From: Xanthomarina sp035306705
Lineage (GTDB): Bacteria; Bacteroidota; Bacteroidia; Flavobacteriales; Flavobacteriaceae
NCBI RefSeq assembly: GCF_035306705.1
Contig: NZ_DATGNO010000139.1
Span: 1 to 33,122 of the forward strand
Reading direction: 5' to 3'
DNA: 33,122 nucleotides
The notes below the pieces were generated by a model. The model was not told where the DNA came from and searched no databases. It saw only the letters and a program-made list of their open reading frames with translations. A program made the position numbers and the translations under genes. Each line of letters opens with the position of its first letter. Position 1 is the stretch's first letter. This document shows positions 30,420-33,122 of the stretch, in pieces.

Positions 30420-33122
30420 ATGAAAAATCTCCAATCTATGTCTTTTAAAAAAGTCTTAACTCTTATTGTTATACTATCCGTTATTGCTTCGTGTAAAAAG
30501 AACGAAACGGAAACCGATAATATTTTTAAATTTCGGGAATATATAAGTTATACTACTTCGGGTTTAAGCTCCATTGCCGAGCCTATTCAAATAAATTTAG
30601 CCAAAGAAGTCGAAGGTTGGGAAGCAGAACAGGAATTAACAGATAATGTAGTTACTATTTCCCCACATGTGTCGGGTAAACTTATAGTAATTAATAAACA
30701 CGCACTACTTTTTAAACCAGATGAAACCCTAGAACCTTCAACGGAATATACAGTTACGGTTAAACTTAATAAAATCTATAAGGATATTCCTAAAGAACTG
30801 GCAAACTACACCTTTCAGTTTAAAACCATCACCCCTAATTTTACGATTGTTACCAATAATTTACAATCCTATAGTAAGGAATGGCAGTATGTTGAAGCGG
30901 TTTTACGAACTTCGGATGTCATCTCGCTAAAACAAGCTAAACAATTGGTCGAAGCCTCGCAAAATGGTAAAAAACTAGCTATTGTTTTTAATGAATACAA
31001 CGAAAAAGCGAAATTTTTCGATTTTAAAATTGACAGCATCCACAGGGAGATTGAAGATTCTGAAATTCTTGTAAAATGGCAAGGAAAAGCGATTAATGCT
31101 GAAAACACAGGCGAAAAGAAACTGAGCATTCCAGGTATTAACAATTATACAATCACTAAGGTCGAAGTTATCCAAACCCCAGATCAATACGTATCAATTA
31201 ACTTTTCCGATCCATTAAAAAAACAACAAAATTTTGATGGTTTGATTACCATTGAAAACTCGAAAAACCCGAAATTTATCGTTGACGGAAATATTTTAAA
31301 AGTCTATCCTGAAAGTAAATTGGTAGGCGATATTCAAGTGGATATTTTCCCAGGAATTTCAAATATAGATGGGTTTAAATTGAAAAAATCTTTTTCAGAA
31401 AAAATTACCTTCGAAAACCTCAAACCACAAGTTCGATTAATTAGTAATGGCTCCATTCTGCCAAATTCTAAAGAACTAAAATTTAATTTTGAAGCAGTTA
31501 ATTTAAAAGCTGTGGATGTTCGGGTTATTAAAATTTTTGAAGACAATATTCTCCAATATTTACAAGACAATTCTTTGAATAGTGATGATGATTATGCCGT
31601 TAAACGAGTGGGACGTCGTATTGCCAAACAAACCATAGAATTGCAAACCGAAGCCGAAAATACGGGAAAATGGCGTGCCTACAGTATCGATCTTTCAAAG
31701 TTTATTAATGCAGATCCAGGTGCTATTTATCGTGTGGAATTAAGTTTTAATAAAGACTATTCCCTGTACGATTGTACTGCAAATACAACAGCTTCCATAA
31801 GTGACGACGAATATGATGATTATTATTACGAAGACGATTACTATGGTAACGATTATTCTGAAGATGCCTATACCGAAGACGACGATTTAAGGGAAGAAGC
31901 TTATTGGGATAATTTAATTTATAGCTATAAAAACTATTCGCATAACTGGAACGAGCGCGAAAATCCGTGTCATGACGCATATTACAATGGCAATCGTGTG
32001 GTATCTCAAAATTTGCTGGCGTCCAATTTGGGTGTTATTGCCAAGCGAAGCGAGCATAATTCCTATTATTTTGCAGTAACTAATATTTTAACCACGAATC
32101 CAGAAGCCAATGCTTCCGTGACACTTTATAATTATCAACAACAGGAAATAGCCACGCTTTTTACAGATTCGGAAGGCCTAATCACGTTTGATATAGATAA
32201 ATACGCAGCTTTTGCTATTGTTAGAAAAGGAAACAATACAAGCTATGTAAAACTAAACGATGGTAACTCGCTATCTCTAAGTAAATTTGATGTTTCCGGA
32301 AATAAATTACAACGTGGACTTAAAGGTTATTTATATGGAGAACGCGGAGTTTGGCGTCCTGGAGACACTTTGCATTTAACTTTTATGTTGAATGATAAAG
32401 CCAATCCACTTGCAAAAGGACATCCGGTAAAATTAGAAATTACAGATCCTAATGGAAAATTAACTTATAAAAACATTACCACAGACCATTTAAACAATTT
32501 TTACAAATTTACAGTTGCAACCAACACCGAAGACAAAACTGGAAATTACAGTGCAAAAGTATCTGTTGGTGGGGCTACCTTTCATAAAACCTTAAAAATT
32601 GAAATGGTAAAACCAAATCGTTTAAAAATTAAAATCGATTTTGAAAATGCCATTTTAACCAATAACGAACCTTTAAAAGGAACTTTGGATGTCGCATGGC
32701 TTCATGGTGCCCCTGGAAAAAATTTAAAAGCTGAAATTAAAGCAAAAATTAGCAGTTCGAATACCGGATTTAAAAACTATAAGAATTATGTTTTTTTCGA
32801 TCCGACTTGTGAGTTTAATACGGAAGAATTAAATATTTTTGAAGGCCATGTCAATGCTGAGGGTATTGCTCAAATTAACAACAAACTAAAGGTTGGTAAA
32901 AATGCACCAGGCATGTTGAATGTGCAGTTTTTAGTTCGTGCTTTCGAAAATGGGGGCGATTTTTCTATGGATGCTTTTACCATGCCTTACGCACCTTACG
33001 AATCTTTTGTAGGTCTTCGCTCGCCTGAAGGTAATGCGTATGGTTCCTTTTTTACAGATGAAAATCAAAGCTTTGATGTGGTTGTGGTCGACAAAGATGG
33101 CAAACCCATACAACGAAATAAT
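30420..33122 (+). CDS. Alpha-2-macroglobulin-like lipoprotein (3' end outside window)
   Basis: The first 901 codons of a long protein; the frame is still open at the window end. ATG 30420 or 30438 both precede a lipoprotein signal (KKVLTLIVILSVIASC, Cys25 from the first ATG). Beta-rich macroglobulin-type domains follow, including an MG1/MG2 pattern with LYGERGVWRPGDTLHLTF (638-655), the clearest family signature. Bacterial A2M proteins trap proteases in the periplasm, and full-length members run to about 1,500-1,900 residues; the thioester CxEQ, if present, would lie beyond this window. Residues about 462-498 form a very acidic, tyrosine-rich insert (DDEYDDYYYEDDYYGNDY and onward) between domains. 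In many bacteria pbpC follows this gene; that cannot be checked here. Confidence 0.85.
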   Translation, partial: MKNLQSMSFKKVLTLIVILSVIASCKKNETETDNIFKFREYISYTTSGLSSIAEPIQINLAKEVEGWEAEQELTDNVVTISPHVSGKLIVINKHALLFKPDETLEPSTEYTVTVKLNKIYKDIPKELANYTFQFKTITPNFTIVTNNLQSYSKEWQYVEAVLRTSDVISLKQAKQLVEASQNGKKLAIVFNEYNEKAKFFDFKIDSIHREIEDSEILVKWQGKAINAENTGEKKLSIPGINNYTITKVEVIQTPDQYVSINFSDPLKKQQNFDGLITIENSKNPKFIVDGNILKVYPESKLVGDIQVDIFPGISNIDGFKLKKSFSEKITFENLKPQVRLISNGSILPNSKELKFNFEAVNLKAVDVRVIKIFEDNILQYLQDNSLNSDDDYAVKRVGRRIAKQTIELQTEAENTGKWRAYSIDLSKFINADPGAIYRVELSFNKDYSLYDCTANTTASISDDEYDDYYYEDDYYGNDYSEDAYTEDDDLREEAYWDNLIYSYKNYSHNWNERENPCHDAYYNGNRVVSQNLLASNLGVIAKRSEHNSYYFAVTNILTTNPEANASVTLYNYQQQEIATLFTDSEGLITFDIDKYAAFAIVRKGNNTSYVKLNDGNSLSLSKFDVSGNKLQRGLKGYLYGERGVWRPGDTLHLTFMLNDKANPLAKGHPVKLEITDPNGKLTYKNITTDHLNNFYKFTVATNTEDKTGNYSAKVSVGGATFHKTLKIEMVKPNRLKIKIDFENAILTNNEPLKGTLDVAWLHGAPGKNLKAEIKAKISSSNTGFKNYKNYVFFDPTCEFNTEELNIFEGHVNAEGIAQINNKLKVGKNAPGMLNVQFLVRAFENGGDFSMDAFTMPYAPYESFVGLRSPEGNAYGSFFTDENQSFDVVVVDKDGKPIQRNN

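Noticed and set aside
30869..31980. Several minus-strand open frames antisense to the alpha-2-macroglobulin gene
   Set aside because: Shadows of a long, clearly coding plus-strand frame with a lipoprotein signal and family motif; one is just the reverse of the acidic/Tyr-rich insert.
1..33122. tRNA/rRNA genes, CRISPR arrays, insertion sequences, toxin-antitoxin or restriction modules
   Set aside because: Scanned by eye for T-loop consensus, evenly spaced repeats, transposase motifs and defence-type domains on both strands; none seen. A covariance-model scan could still find something I missed.

Overview
The window reads as chromosome from a member of the Flavobacteriaceae (Bacteroidetes). 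The evidence is AT-rich DNA, start codons without clear Shine-Dalgarno sequences, several Bacteroidetes-type -7 elements (TAnnTTTG), lipoprotein signals ending in a cysteine, a protease with a type IX secretion (Por/T9SS) C-terminal sorting domain, a PID-CTERM-like small protein, and neighbour sets I recognise from this family (purD / DUF6341 / DUF6427 / upp / DUF4254 / GT9). All product names come from reading motifs and recalling families. No database search was possible.

Region 1 (1-6970) is the edge of a surface-polysaccharide locus. On the plus strand are the tail of a Wzy-like membrane protein, UDP-glucose 6-dehydrogenase, UDP-glucuronate decarboxylase and an initiating phosphoglycosyltransferase. 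Together these would make UDP-glucuronate and UDP-xylose and load the first sugar onto undecaprenyl phosphate. A minus-strand operon converges on it: a CapK/PaaK-like adenylate-forming protein, a 60-codon remnant of a WecB-type UDP-GlcNAc 2-epimerase, and a GT4 glycosyltransferase. The remnant keeps what look like the first and last ~30 residues of WecB, plus the overlapping stop/start junctions on both sides. This is the most unusual thing I found.

Region 2 (7003-12061) holds purD, the small membrane protein DUF6341, the polytopic membrane protein DUF6427, upp (uracil salvage), DUF4254 and a heptosyltransferase-like GT9. A sparse 374-bp stretch follows, then a 63-residue PID-CTERM-like protein that converges on riboflavin synthase.

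Region 3 (12624-18314) is core metabolism: ribE and pdxA (divergent), DUF177/YceD with rpmF (L32), then fabH, accB and accC for fatty-acid synthesis. There are good hairpin terminators after rpmF and accC.

Region 4 (18348-33122) is mostly cell envelope and peptide catabolism: a small cysteine-containing lipoprotein; a large secreted reprolysin-like metalloprotease; a tight FAD-oxidoreductase / mtgA / GreA-fold operon; an orphan ABC ATPase; a lipoprotein prolyl oligopeptidase; an antiquitin-like aldehyde dehydrogenase; an isoaspartyl peptidase/asparaginase lipoprotein; and the first 901 codons of an alpha-2-macroglobulin-like lipoprotein cut by the window end.

I saw no tRNA, rRNA, CRISPR array, insertion sequence, phage gene or restriction/defence module. 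I do not see a clear undescribed multi-gene system. The best leads are the WecB fossil, the PID-CTERM-like protein, the DUF6341/DUF6427 pair, and the oxidoreductase/transglycosylase/GreA-fold operon.
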